The notes beneath the pieces were generated by a model. The model was not told the DNA's origin and did not search any database. It worked only from the letters and a program-made list of their open reading frames with translations. 64,000 nt of DNA from Pseudomonadota bacterium (GTDB lineage Bacteria; Desulfobacterota; Binatia; Binatales; Binataceae), in contig JAJPIG010000035.1 of NCBI GenBank assembly GCA_021324855.1, forward strand, positions 48,417 to 112,416. Direction: 5' to 3'. Position numbers and translations under genes: made by a program. Shown here one piece after another: positions 55,931-64,000 of this stretch. Position 1 is the first letter of the stretch. Every line of letters begins with the position of its first letter.

Positions 55931-55966
55931 AATGACCTCAACGAGCGATTTTTCTGTTTCCTGTTC

Positions 55967-56377
55967 TTACACGCTTCGGACCTCAATTCGCCGCGGCTTG
56001 GCATGCTCCTTCTTGGGTAATACAAGTTCCAGCACGCCGTTTCGCAGTGTCGCCCTGATCTTTGATTCGTCTATGTCCTCGTTCAACGAGAACTCGCGGT
56101 AGTAATTGCCGACGTTGTACTCGGTGTACAGCGGCCGCAGCCCGGCATACATGTCGGTAGCTACCTGACCGACGATCGTCAGCACCCCATTCTTGAGCGT
56201 CACGTTGACGTCCTTCTCCTTGACGCCCGGCATGTCAGCCCAGAGCTTCAGCGAATCCTCGAATTCGTAGATGTTGACGTCCGGCACGTAGTAGCGCCCC
56301 GGGCGAGTCTGCTCCTGGGGTTTGGCCAGCTGCTGCTTTTCCTTGGTGGCGATTTCACGGGTCTCTTTCGCTGCCAT
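55967..56377 (-). CDS. Small heat-shock protein (Hsp20)
   Basis: A 136-aa alpha-crystallin chaperone. VPDVNIYEFEDSLKLWADMP starts the domain, LRNGVLELVLPK is the signature and RRIEVRSV ends it. The N-terminal arm is Lys/Gln-rich and short. AGGAGGTGAAAG precedes the ATG. It lies 16 bp after the next hsp20 gene and 36 bp before the J-domain gene; the three are one operon. Confidence 0.92.
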   Translation of the reverse strand: MAAKETREIATKEKQQLAKPQEQTRPGRYYVPDVNIYEFEDSLKLWADMPGVKEKDVNVTLKNGVLTIVGQVATDMYAGLRPLYTEYNVGNYYREFSLNEDIDESKIRATLRNGVLELVLPKKEHAKPRRIEVRSV

Positions 56378-56393
56378 AGCCTTTCACCTCCTG

Positions 56394-56840
56394 TCACGCC
56401 GTCTGCACGGTGATCTGTCGCGGCTTGGCGTGCTCGCTTCGTGGTACGCGAACGATCAGCAACCCGGCCTCGTACCGGGCCTCGGCGTTGGCGGGCTCAT
56501 AGTCCTCGGGCAATTGAATCGATCGAGAGAACTTCCCTTCGTTCAGTTCGCGACGATGATAGCCCCAGCCGTCGCTGTTCGGCTCGAATACCCGCTCGCC
56601 GCTGATTGTCAGCGTATGCCCTACTCCACTGACCTCGAGCTTCGCTGCGTCCAGTCCCGGAGCTTCCGCAACGATCAGAGCGCCTTCCGGAGAATCGAAA
56701 ATGTTGACCGGCGGGTAGGCGCCGAAACCCGACGGCCCCATCGCAAACGCCGGGTTTCGCATGAATCGCTCAAGCTCTTCCTGCAGGCTCAGTAGGGAGG
56801 TGAACGAATCCAGATCGGAATCAAATCTCAACAGCGCCAT
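56394..56840 (-). CDS. Small heat-shock protein (Hsp20)
   Basis: A 148-aa alpha-crystallin chaperone, different from its neighbour in the N-terminal arm (LLSLQEELERFMRNPAF). Crystallin signatures: VNIFDSPEGALIVAEAPGLD and YEAGLLIVRVPRSEHAKPRQ. The ATG at 56840 follows AGGAGG at a wide 11-nt spacing. First gene of the minus-strand chaperone operon. Confidence 0.92.
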   Translation of the reverse strand: MALLRFDSDLDSFTSLLSLQEELERFMRNPAFAMGPSGFGAYPPVNIFDSPEGALIVAEAPGLDAAKLEVSGVGHTLTISGERVFEPNSDGWGYHRRELNEGKFSRSIQLPEDYEPANAEARYEAGLLIVRVPRSEHAKPRQITVQTA

Positions 56841-57175
56841 AGGCCAAGAACCTCCTTTTGTTGCGAGTTGAGAATCTTTCTCCGACGGCGCGGCGTGAGC
56901 GACTGGGACGTGATGAACCGCATTCCGCCGGCTGCTCTTTTCGATTTTCAGATAAGCATCATCCGTCCGGCTGCAAGAGGCGCTGCGAAAACCCGATACC
57001 GCACGTAAAGTCCCGAAAGTCTCAATAGAGAAAGCGCAGTGCTGTATGGGGGCGTCAGACCGGCGGACAGACCGTTGATGAAAGCCTTTGATCACTCAGT
57101 TTCACAGTTTTCAGCGCTAGTGCTGATATTCATACCGCCGCGAAGGCGATAGGTCGCTTCGCAGCGATCCCTCGA

Positions 57176-57270
57176 CTTCGTCGTGGACTCGCTGCGCTCG
57201 GGATGACAGGAAAAGTATATTGTTCGTCCTCCTGAGCCGGCGAGCGGATGCGAGCCGCGCCGAAGGATCA
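57176..57270. repeat. Imperfect inverted intergenic repeat
   Basis: GATCCCTCGAC...CTCGGGATGACAG on the left is mirrored imperfectly by CCTGAGCCGGCGAGC...CGAAGGATC on the right, giving a long, interrupted hairpin. Such 'GATCC...GGATC' units recur between genes in many environmental genomes. The remaining part of 56841-57375 shows no gene. Confidence 0.4.
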
Positions 57271-57375
57271 ACGCGGAGCGATTTGTTTGGAATCGTTTAA
57301 GTTGAATTGCGGGTCACCGCACCAGCATTGAAAAGGGATTACTCCGCCGGGGGCGGGTTGGCGGCGCCGCGATGA

Positions 57376-57657
57376 CTAATCCAGTGTCGCCATCGTCTCG
57401 TGCACGTAGCACCAATCCCAGTTCTGGCCGGGCATGATCGAGCGCATCACCGGATGCTGCGTCTCCTTGAAATGACGCGTCGCATGCCTGCCCGGCGATG
57501 AATCGCAGCATCCGACATGACCGCAGCGGCATTCGCGGAGCGCGACCCACTTGGTGCCCTCGGCGAGGCATTCCTCGCATGCGCCCGGCGTCCTGGGCGG
57601 CGGAAAATCCTTCGCGGTCAGTCCCGAAAGATGCTCGCATTGCTTCGCGTCAGCCAT
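57376..57657 (-). CDS. UBP-type zinc-finger protein
   Basis: A 93-aa stand-alone ZnF-UBP domain (CEHLSGL, PGACEECLAEGTKWVALREC, CGHVGCCDSSPGRHATRHFKETQHPVM). The Cys/His pattern is complete for zinc binding. In eukaryotes the domain binds ubiquitin's C-terminus; in bacteria the ligand is unknown. It is 25 bp behind egtD on the same strand. Confidence 0.9.
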   Translation of the reverse strand: MADAKQCEHLSGLTAKDFPPPRTPGACEECLAEGTKWVALRECRCGHVGCCDSSPGRHATRHFKETQHPVMRSIMPGQNWDWCYVHETMATLD

Positions 57658-57682
57658 GGGAGGCTCCTCTTTCGTTAATGCG

Positions 57683-58639
57683 TCATTCGCCGCGCTCGCG
57701 CACCACCAGGTAGTGCACGCTGAAATATTTGCGATCGTCGGTCCAGCTCCGCTCGATCGCGAAGCCGGCCGCTTCCGCCAGCTCGCGCAACTCGCGAAGG
57801 CTGTACTTGTACGAATACTCAGTGCAGATCGATTCGCCTTCGGCCAGCGTGACCTCGCGCCCGTCGACCGCGACGCGCTGCTCGACGCGGCTCACCAGGT
57901 GCATCTCGATCCGGCCCTCGCGCGGATTGTAGAGCGCATGATGCCAGAAATTCTCGGGTACGAAGCGCGTGCTCAGCTCGCGATTCATCCGGGTGAGCAG
58001 GTTGAGATTGAACGCCGCGGTGACGCCCTCGCGATCGTTGTAGGCATCCTCGAGCACCTGCGGATCTTTCTTCAAGTCGGCGCCGAGCAGCATCGCGCCG
58101 CCTGCGCCGACCAGCTTCGCGCTCTGTTCGAGCAGCACGCGTGCTTCGTCGGGCGTGAAGTTGCCGATGGTCGAGCCGGGGAAATAGACCACGCGCCGCG
58201 CGCCCGGATTTACCAGCTCGGGCAAGCGCAGCGGACGCGTGAAATCGGCGCAGAGCGGCCGCACTTCGAGCCGCGGATAATCGCGCGCCAGTGCGCGCGC
58301 CGATTCATTGAGCTGCTCGCGTGCGATCTCGACCGGGACATAGGCAGCCGGCTCGGCCAGATGATCGAGCAGGACGCGCGTTTTGACCCCCGCGCCGCTG
58401 CCGTACTCGACCACCAGGCATCGCGGACCGAGCAATCGCGCCATTTCGGCGACATGGCGGTTGAGAATCGCCAGCTCGGTGCGCGTCGGATAATACTCGG
58501 GCAGCTCGCAGATGCGATCGAACAGCCGTGAGCCCGCTTCATCATAAAGATATTTGCAGGGCAGTTGCTTGCGCGGCATCGAGAGTCCGCGGATCACGTC
58601 GCTCAGGAAGTCCTCGGTCGAGGGGGCGAGATCGTACAT
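57683..58639 (-). CDS. egtD: L-histidine N-alpha-methyltransferase EgtD
   Basis: A 318-aa SAM enzyme making hercynine from histidine, step one of ergothioneine synthesis. Seen: PCKYLYDEAGSRLFDRICEL with PEYYPTRTE, the SAM loop VEYGSGAGVKTRVLL, and YFPGSTIGNFTPDEA. The family's His-binding Tyr and Asn are within these blocks. It is 34 bp behind egtB. Confidence 0.94.
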   Translation of the reverse strand: MYDLAPSTEDFLSDVIRGLSMPRKQLPCKYLYDEAGSRLFDRICELPEYYPTRTELAILNRHVAEMARLLGPRCLVVEYGSGAGVKTRVLLDHLAEPAAYVPVEIAREQLNESARALARDYPRLEVRPLCADFTRPLRLPELVNPGARRVVYFPGSTIGNFTPDEARVLLEQSAKLVGAGGAMLLGADLKKDPQVLEDAYNDREGVTAAFNLNLLTRMNRELSTRFVPENFWHHALYNPREGRIEMHLVSRVEQRVAVDGREVTLAEGESICTEYSYKYSLRELRELAEAAGFAIERSWTDDRKYFSVHYLVVRERGE

Positions 58640-58672
58640 GATGGATCGCTCGGGAAGTTTCGGCGCGTCAGG

Positions 58673-59989
58673 TCAATCCGGATCGCGCGCCAGGCGGATG
58701 CCGCTGAACTGCCATCGCGCATCCGGCGGGAAGAAGTTGCGATAGGTCCGGCGCGCGTGACTGCGCGGCGTGGCGCACGATGCGCCGCGCAGGACCATCT
58801 GGTTGCACATGAACTTGCCGTTGTACTCGCCTAGCGCGCCGGGCGGCGGCCGGTAGCCCGGATAGGCGAGGTAGGGACTCGCGGTCCATTGCCACACGTC
58901 GCCGTAAAGTTGATGGAGCGGGCCGCGATCATCGGGCGCGGCGGCCGCTGCGGGATGGAAGCGGCCGGACTCGATGAAGTGCCCGGCAATCGCATTGCCG
59001 GCGGCTGCGGTCTCCCATTCCACTTCGGTCGGAAGGCGCGCGCCGGCCCATCGCGCGAACGCGTCGGCTTCGTAGTAGCTGACGTGGCAGACCGGCTCGG
59101 CGGGATTGAGCGGCCTGAGACCGGCCATCGTGAAGACGGACCATTTGGAGCCGTCGCGATGCCAGTAAAGCGGCGCATCCCATCCGCGCGCATTGCGCGC
59201 CGCCCATCCATCGGACAGCCACAACTCGGGGCGCGCATAGCCGCCATCGGCAATGAACGCTAGATACTCGGCGTTGGTGGCGAGGCGGCTCGCAATCGAA
59301 AAACGGGCGGCAAAGGCGCGATGGCGCGGCGCTTCATTGTCGAAGGCGAAATCGCGGCCCTCGTGGCCGATCCAGACCAGGGCTTCGGGGAAATCGAGCC
59401 AGCGCATCGGCGGCGGCGCGCCGGTGTCGGGGAGCGCGTCGCGATAGACCGGATGGAGCGGATTCGCGGACCATCCATGCTTGAGGTCCGTGATCATCAG
59501 CTCCTGATGCTGCTGTTCGTGATGGAGGCCGAGCAGAAGGATGGCTGCGGCGTCGTCGCCTGCGCGGGCCGCGATGAGCGAGTCTACACGCTCATCGATC
59601 GCGTGACGATACTGAAATATTTCAGTCACGGTCGGACGTGAGAGCAGGCCGCGCTGCGGCCGGGGCCATCGCGGACCCGCAGCATCGTAATAGGAATTGA
59701 AAAGAAAATTAAACAACGAATGGAACGGCCGATAGCCGGGGATCGAGCGAGCGAGGACAAAAGTCTCGAAGAACCAGGTCGTATGCGCCAGATGCCATTT
59801 GATCGGGCTCGCATCGGTCATCGACTGGATGACGAAATCATCAGGCGCGAGCGGCTCGCACAGACTCTCGGTAAAGCGGCGCACGCTTCGATAATGCTCC
59901 GCCAGAGTAATGTCTCTGACGGTGGAGGGGTTCGGGCGCATCGCAGGAGCGGTCATGACGCCCGATCGAGGGGTGACGTTGATGTCCAT
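58673..59989 (-). CDS. egtB: Ergothioneine biosynthesis sulfoxide synthase EgtB
   Basis: A 438-aa non-haem iron enzyme joining hercynine to a thiol with O2. DinB-like N-terminal half: KWHLAHTTWFFETF and LLGLHHEQQHQELMITDLKH give the His3 iron site. The FGE-sulfatase-like C-terminal half has SYYEADAFARWAGARLPTE and GDVWQWTASPYLAYPGY. The start is uncertain between ATGs at 59989 and 59956. No egtA, egtC or egtE is next to it, so a second half of the pathway would be elsewhere. Confidence 0.93.
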   Translation of the reverse strand: MDINVTPRSGVMTAPAMRPNPSTVRDITLAEHYRSVRRFTESLCEPLAPDDFVIQSMTDASPIKWHLAHTTWFFETFVLARSIPGYRPFHSLFNFLFNSYYDAAGPRWPRPQRGLLSRPTVTEIFQYRHAIDERVDSLIAARAGDDAAAILLLGLHHEQQHQELMITDLKHGWSANPLHPVYRDALPDTGAPPPMRWLDFPEALVWIGHEGRDFAFDNEAPRHRAFAARFSIASRLATNAEYLAFIADGGYARPELWLSDGWAARNARGWDAPLYWHRDGSKWSVFTMAGLRPLNPAEPVCHVSYYEADAFARWAGARLPTEVEWETAAAGNAIAGHFIESGRFHPAAAAAPDDRGPLHQLYGDVWQWTASPYLAYPGYRPPPGALGEYNGKFMCNQMVLRGASCATPRSHARRTYRNFFPPDARWQFSGIRLARDPD

Positions 59990-60191
59990 GAGAAACCCCA
60001 CAACGCACCCTAACAAACCATCGCGCGCAATGCATCCAGAATCAGCGATGGCCAAAATCGTTCGCACCGCGCTATCGCTCGTCCAGCTCGCCGCGGGCGG
60101 CGCCATCACGCTTTGACACTGTGCCGCAGTTCGTATAGAGGCGAAATCAGGAACGAGCGATCGAAGCGGAAAACCGGCGAGGAGAATTCTG

Positions 60192-61079
60192 ATGATCATC
60201 AGGCATGCCGATGAAATCCCGGTGGAAGAGCGCAAGACCAACGCCCGCGGCGGAAAATTCGTCTTCCAGCGCATCCTCGAAGGACCGTCCGGCAGGCCGG
60301 ACAATTTCTATCTCCAGATCGCGCGAACGTTCAAGGATTTCGATTCGCCGCGCCATCGGCATAACTTCGATCAGATTCGCGTGCAGCTCGAGGGCAGCGT
60401 CGATTTCGCCAGCAACGGCAAGATGACGCCGGGGATGATCGGCTACTTTCCCGAAGGCACCCGCTACGGACCGCAAACTTCGAGTGACGATGCCTTGGTG
60501 CTGGTGCTGCAATTTGGAGGCGCCAGCGGCAACGGCTACATGTCGGAGGATCAATTCCAGTACGGCGTAAATCATCTCAAGGAGCACGGTGAGTTCCGCA
60601 ACGGCGCTTATTTTCACGTCGGCCCCGACGGCAAGGTCGCGACCAAGGACGGCTACCAGGCGGTGTGGGAATTCGTGAATGGCCGCCCGATGGAGTACCC
60701 CGAGGAGCGCTATCACACTCCCATAATGATCTATCCGGATCATTTCCGATGGACGCCGGTTCCGGGTAGCCCGGGTGTGGCCTGCAAACGGCTGGGCACA
60801 TTCACCGAGGCCGAGACGCGCGTCGCACTGTTCCGACTCGATGCCGGCGCAGCCCTCGATGCCGAGGAGAACAGCATCTACTTCGGGATGAAGGGTAGCG
60901 GCCGAATCGACAGCGGTTCGCGTTGGCGCAATCGCACCACCATCTATCTCCAGGCCGGCGAGCGCGCGAAGCTCACGGCCGACGAGCCGAGCGAGCTGTT
61001 TCAGATCGGGATGCCGAAGATTGAGCGCGCCGAAACCACGCGGTCGGCATCGACGGAAGCCTCAACCATCAGCGTCTGA
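60192..61079 (+). CDS. Two-cupin protein, unknown substrate
   Basis: A 295-aa protein. The first cupin has SPRHRHNFDQIRVQLEGSVD, whose His pair and Gln/Glu would bind metal, with PGMIGYFPEGTRYGPQTSSD as its second motif. A second barrel occupies the C-terminal half (about 195-280) and lacks an obvious His cluster. GAGGAG precedes the ATG. Its 3' end overlaps the convergent RraA-like gene by 18 bp. Confidence 0.75.
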   Translation: MIIRHADEIPVEERKTNARGGKFVFQRILEGPSGRPDNFYLQIARTFKDFDSPRHRHNFDQIRVQLEGSVDFASNGKMTPGMIGYFPEGTRYGPQTSSDDALVLVLQFGGASGNGYMSEDQFQYGVNHLKEHGEFRNGAYFHVGPDGKVATKDGYQAVWEFVNGRPMEYPEERYHTPIMIYPDHFRWTPVPGSPGVACKRLGTFTEAETRVALFRLDAGAALDAEENSIYFGMKGSGRIDSGSRWRNRTTIYLQAGERAKLTADEPSELFQIGMPKIERAETTRSASTEASTISV

Positions 61080-61736
61080 ATCAGACCATCCGTGAAGCGC
61101 GAGCGTGCTCTTCCCGGCTCGCAGCTCGCGCTTCATTGCGGTCTCATGCTTCACGCGATGAGCCGCAGCCGCGAGCACATCGGTGAGTCTATCCGGTGGA
61201 ATAACAACCACGCCGTCGCGGTCTCCGACGATTAAATCGCCGGGCGCGATGCGCGTTGCTCCGATGCTGATCGGCTGTTTGAGCGTGCCTCCGCCGCGCT
61301 TGCCGGTCCCGCGTATACATCCGCCGCGCGCGAACACCGGAAACCGCGCAGCCGCGATCTCGCGCAGATCGCGCACGCATCCGTCGATTACGAGCCCGCC
61401 CAGCCGACGCGCACGCGCCGCCTGCGTCATCACGTCGCCCCAGTACCCGAACTCGAACTCGCCGCCCACTTCCACGATGACGATGTCACCTGGCTGCGCC
61501 GCATAAATCGCGCGATGGAGCATTAGATTGTCGCCGCCGGGCGAGCTGACCGGGACGGCGGGACCACAAAGCTTCATCCGCGGATCGATCGGTTTGATCG
61601 CGGAGGGTAACGCTGCGCTATAGTCGCGAAGGCTCTCGACGAGGGTTGCGGTCGAAAAGCGTGCAAGCTTCGTGAGCATCGACACGTTCGATGAAGAGCT
61701 TCCGCGCTGGTCGGCTCTCGTTTTTTTATTTGGCAT
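61062..61736 (-). CDS. RraA-like protein (HMG/CHA aldolase or oxaloacetate decarboxylase type)
   Basis: A 224-aa protein of the demethylmenaquinone methyltransferase-like fold. The active-site block GGLVIDGCVRDLREI (Asp/Arg) and the later PGDLIVGDRDGVVVIPPDRL are characteristic. Members are divalent-metal retro-aldolases or RNase E regulators; the metabolic neighbours (cupin, SDR) favour the aldolase or decarboxylase role. The N-terminal 20 residues are Lys/Ser-rich. Confidence 0.85.
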   Translation of the reverse strand: MPNKKTRADQRGSSSSNVSMLTKLARFSTATLVESLRDYSAALPSAIKPIDPRMKLCGPAVPVSSPGGDNLMLHRAIYAAQPGDIVIVEVGGEFEFGYWGDVMTQAARARRLGGLVIDGCVRDLREIAAARFPVFARGGCIRGTGKRGGGTLKQPISIGATRIAPGDLIVGDRDGVVVIPPDRLTDVLAAAAHRVKHETAMKRELRAGKSTLALHGWSDSDADG

Positions 61737-61814
61737 GGCTAATGGCGCCTCGGGCGCGAACCGATGATAGTAACGCCCGGTCCGCGCCGCCACTCACACA
61801 GAGGAAGAATCAAC

Positions 61815-62573
61815 ATGAGCGAGAATCTGAAAGTCGCGATCGTCACGGGCGCAGGCACCGGAATTGGCAGGGGCGTCGCGCTCGCGTTGCTTGAAGCAGG
61901 CTATGCAGTAACGTTCACCGGACGGCGGCGGGAGCCGCTCGAGGCCGCGGTCCACGCGGCAGGTGACCGCGCGGCGCGCGCGCTGGTCGTGCCCGCCGAT
62001 GTCGGCGATCCCGCGGCTGTGAAAAACGTCTTCGAGAAGACCCGCCAGATCTTCGGCCGGCTCGATCTACTCTTCAATAACGCCGGACTCAGCGCGCCGG
62101 CAGTTCCGCTCGAAGATTTGACGTACGAGCAATGGCGCACAGTGGTCGATACGAATCTGACCGGCGCGTTCCTCTGTACGCAGGAAGCCTTCAGAATCAT
62201 GAAGGACCAGACTCCGCGGGGCGGCAGGATCATAAATAACGGCTCGGTCTCGGCGTACAGTCCGCGGCCGTTCTCGGCACCTTACACCTCGACCAAGCAC
62301 GGAATCACGGGGCTCACCAAATCGACCTCGCTCGACGGCCGGCAGTACGACATCGCGTGTGGTCAGATCGATATCGGCAATGCCGACACCGAGATGACTG
62401 CGCGGATGGCCAAAGGCATCCTGCAACCGAACGGCACCATCGCGATCGAGCCGCGCATGGCCACCGCTGATGTTGTGCGCGCCGTCCTCTACATGGCGAG
62501 CCTGCCGCTCGACGCCAACGTGCAGTTCATGACCGTGATGGCGACGAAGATGCCGCTGATTGGGCGCGGCTAG
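61815..62573 (+). CDS. SDR-family oxidoreductase
   Basis: A 252-aa classical short-chain dehydrogenase. [17 protein letters not shown] is the cofactor loop, [12 protein letters not shown] the NNAG motif, and Ser ([10 protein letters not shown]), Tyr and Lys (YTSTK) the active site. TGRRRE at the end of strand 2 suggests NADP. The ATG at 61815 follows GAGGAAGAA. Divergent from the RraA-like gene with 78 bp between starts. Confidence 0.9.
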   Translation: MSENLKVAIVTGAGTGIGRGVALALLEAGYAVTFTGRRREPLEAAVHAAGDRAARALVVPADVGDPAAVKNVFEKTRQIFGRLDLLFNNAGLSAPAVPLEDLTYEQWRTVVDTNLTGAFLCTQEAFRIMKDQTPRGGRIINNGSVSAYSPRPFSAPYTSTKHGITGLTKSTSLDGRQYDIACGQIDIGNADTEMTARMAKGILQPNGTIAIEPRMATADVVRAVLYMASLPLDANVQFMTVMATKMPLIGRG

Positions 62574-63175
62574 TTCTTCAGATCCGCCAGGTGCATTAAC
62601 CGGCGCAGCTCCTGCACATAGCTGCGATTCGAATAGCGGAAAATATCGAGCTTCGAGGCGAGCGCGATCAAGCGATCCGCATCGGCTGACTCGATCGCGA
62701 CCGTATGGCGCCGGGCATCGCCGAGGCTGGTGCCGGTCACTGCGGTGAACTCCGCGATGCAATCGTCGAGCTGGAAAACCTCGCGCTGCTTCAAGATCGC
62801 CGCCAGGACAATTAACCCGGCGGCCGCCAACTCGCCGATGCATTCACCTTCCGAGTAGCTGGACCTGGCCGGAGTCAGGGATCCTGCGCCGAGACAGTCG
62901 AGACAAGCAGCGAACATGTGAGCATCAACGGGGAACGACGCCTTCAGAGTCGGCGTCCATTGCTGGAGTCCGCGGGTCTCGAGAAGCAGGCGTTTGACAT
63001 CGAGCAAACCCGAACGGATCTTCGCGTTGCATCGCTCAGTCTTCGTGGGAACCAGGTAAAGCTCGGCACTTTCGACGGAACGGTTGCGTGCGCCAAGCCG
63101 GGCGAGTCGGTCCTTCACGGTCGCGAGATCATCATCCCAGATGCGAAACTCGTAGCGTGGCGGCGAGCTGGGCAT
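62570..63175 (-). CDS. CYTH-like hypothetical protein
   Basis: A 201-aa protein. The N-terminal 100 residues alternate charged strands as in CYTH/triphosphate tunnel proteins ([55 protein letters not shown]). The K-x-R-x-x-L-L-D-V-K order is close to a family of uncharacterised proteins I have seen. The second half is a helical domain. ATG at 63175 is chosen because the longer frame is unlike the family; the ribosome-binding site is weak. It overlaps the SDR by 4 bp, convergently. Confidence 0.7.
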   Translation of the reverse strand: MPSSPPRYEFRIWDDDLATVKDRLARLGARNRSVESAELYLVPTKTERCNAKIRSGLLDVKRLLLETRGLQQWTPTLKASFPVDAHMFAACLDCLGAGSLTPARSSYSEGECIGELAAAGLIVLAAILKQREVFQLDDCIAEFTAVTGTSLGDARRHTVAIESADADRLIALASKLDIFRYSNRSYVQELRRLMHLADLKN

Positions 63176-63302
63176 GCACTTAACAACTGGACCGGTATTT
63201 TCCAGCATGCATCCGATCGCGAAACAATGACAGCCGAACCGGGAAGGAATTGTTTGGCGAACTCTTGCCCAGCCCCGTGTCTGTCGATACCCTGCACCTG
63301 TT

Positions 63303-63878
63303 TTGCGACGCACAATTTCGATCTGCTGCCTGCTAACGGCGCTCGGCTTTTCGCTCGCGATGGTTATCGATGCGACAGCGGCCTCGAATCCGGAGCGCAT
63401 GAACATCGATGTCGAGTGCCGATGTAACGATTCGGTCGGTCAGAATTTCTGCGCGGATTTCAAAAAGAAAGTCGCCGAGTCGGCGGCCTACAAGCTGGTC
63501 GATAACACGGGCGGATTCGGAATCGGCGTCCATCTGACCTGCGTCGACATGTGGAAGGGAATCGTCGAACACCTGACCGGCCATATGTCCGCGGTGTCGG
63601 TCGCGTTCACGGTTTACTCGGAATCGCTGCCGGGAGAGATGCTGGAGGACAATTCCGTGCTGCGTGTCGGGACCGACAATGTCAGCGAGGCATCGCGCGA
63701 GATGATCAGCGCGCTCGGCCAACTCGTGACCGCAAACGCCAGCCTTTTCGATCGTCTGCGCGCCGCCAACGAAAAGCAGCCGTCCTCTGGCGAAACATCA
63801 GGTGCATCGGTCGGCGGTCCGGAAACTTCAGGGCCGTCTCCGGAATCATCGCCGGCTGAATCTTCGCCGGTGCCCTGA
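63303..63878 (+). CDS. Secreted protein with Ser/Pro-rich tail, unknown function
   Basis: A 191-aa product from a TTG start. Residues 1-26 form a signal peptide (RRTISICCLLTALGFSLAMV, then ATAA). The mature part has three or four cysteines (VECRCNDSVGQNFC, HLTCVD), so disulfides in the periplasm are likely. The end is Ser/Pro/Gly/Glu-rich (ETSGPSPESSPAESSPVP). No family recognised. It diverges from the CYTH-like gene. Confidence 0.65.
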   Translation: MRRTISICCLLTALGFSLAMVIDATAASNPERMNIDVECRCNDSVGQNFCADFKKKVAESAAYKLVDNTGGFGIGVHLTCVDMWKGIVEHLTGHMSAVSVAFTVYSESLPGEMLEDNSVLRVGTDNVSEASREMISALGQLVTANASLFDRLRAANEKQPSSGETSGASVGGPETSGPSPESSPAESSPVP

Positions 63879-63884
63879 CCCAGG

Positions 63885-64000
63885 TCAAAGTCCGTACTTG
63901 GCGATTTTGGCGTAGAGCTTTTTGCGCGAGATGCGGAGCAGGCGTGCGGCGGCGACCTTGTTGCCGCCGGTGCTTGCCAGCGCGCGGCGAATCAGGTCGC
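63885..64000 (-). CDS. Fis-type HTH C-terminus of a sigma-54 activator (partial)
   Basis: Runs out of the window. The last 37 residues read DLIRRALASTGGNKVAAARL and LRISRKKLYAKIAKYGL, the HTH_8 (Fis-like) DNA-binding domain at the end of NtrC-family response regulators and other bacterial enhancer-binding proteins. The receiver and AAA domains must lie beyond 64000. Confidence 0.85.
   Translation of the reverse strand, partial: DLIRRALASTGGNKVAAARLLRISRKKLYAKIAKYGL

Overview
The window is GC-rich, gene-dense DNA. It comes from a Gram-negative bacterium, because it encodes three RND-type efflux systems (one broken), TolC proteins and lipoproteins. Its metabolism looks aerobic or microaerobic and versatile: LLM flavin oxidoreductases, a molybdenum hydroxylase, acyl-CoA enzymes, a group 3b-type NiFe hydrogenase and a 2-oxoacid:ferredoxin oxidoreductase sit close together. 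This gene mix resembles uncultured soil or groundwater lineages around Desulfobacterota/Binatota. That placement is an impression from gene content, not a result. I see no rRNA, tRNA or CRISPR.

Layout. 1-7.4 kb (minus): a molybdenum-hydroxylase trio (large, 2Fe-2S and FAD subunits) behind a kinase-like gene, an acyl-CoA dehydrogenase and an LLM oxidoreductase. The kinase and dehydrogenase together match the two halves of ACAD11. 7.5-9.1 kb (plus): an F420-type LLM enzyme and gstA. 9.4-10.2 kb: remains of three unrelated transposases (IS21, IS3, IS630). 10.2-17.7 kb: pncA, an FtsH stub, a lipoprotein, a protein of exact 23-residue repeats, and a TolC/adaptor pair whose RND pump is a pseudogene; then a broken sulfotransferase. 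17.7-19.7 kb: an ExeA-like ATPase with a LysM end and a small secreted protein. 19.8-25.4 kb (minus): an intact czcBAC-like heavy-metal efflux operon with a MerR-type promoter candidate.

26.0-30.5 kb (plus): a 2-oxoacid:ferredoxin oxidoreductase (gamma, alpha, beta) with a GltD-like flavoprotein fused to a C-terminal ferredoxin. Facing it at 30.5-40.7 kb (minus) is a ten-gene, almost continuously overlapping operon: hypA-hypB, the four hydrogenase subunits (beta-gamma-delta-alpha), a maturation protease fused to HypF, then hypC-hypD-hypE. Structural and maturation genes are all present, so the locus could build its NiFe enzyme alone. The two operons could share reductant through ferredoxin, NAD(P)H and H2 (inference).

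41-46.2 kb (mostly minus): detoxification and aromatic-type genes: GST, a DsbA-like isomerase, an SDR lacking its catalytic Tyr, a MarR regulator with a palindrome over its own start codon, enoyl-CoA hydratase, a 27-codon ORF with a strong ribosome-binding site, and a two-domain extradiol-type VOC protein. 46.7-56.8 kb is a proteostasis island: groES-groEL-TPR-hsp20 (minus), glycosyltransferase-debranching enzyme-HtrA (plus), and hsp20-hsp20-J-domain protein (minus). The groES leader carries a strong intrinsic terminator between a candidate promoter and the ribosome-binding site. 57.4-60.0 kb (minus): egtB-egtD plus a UBP zinc-finger protein (ergothioneine). 60.2-64 kb: cupin, RraA-like, SDR, CYTH-like and secreted proteins, and the 3' end of a Fis-type regulator.
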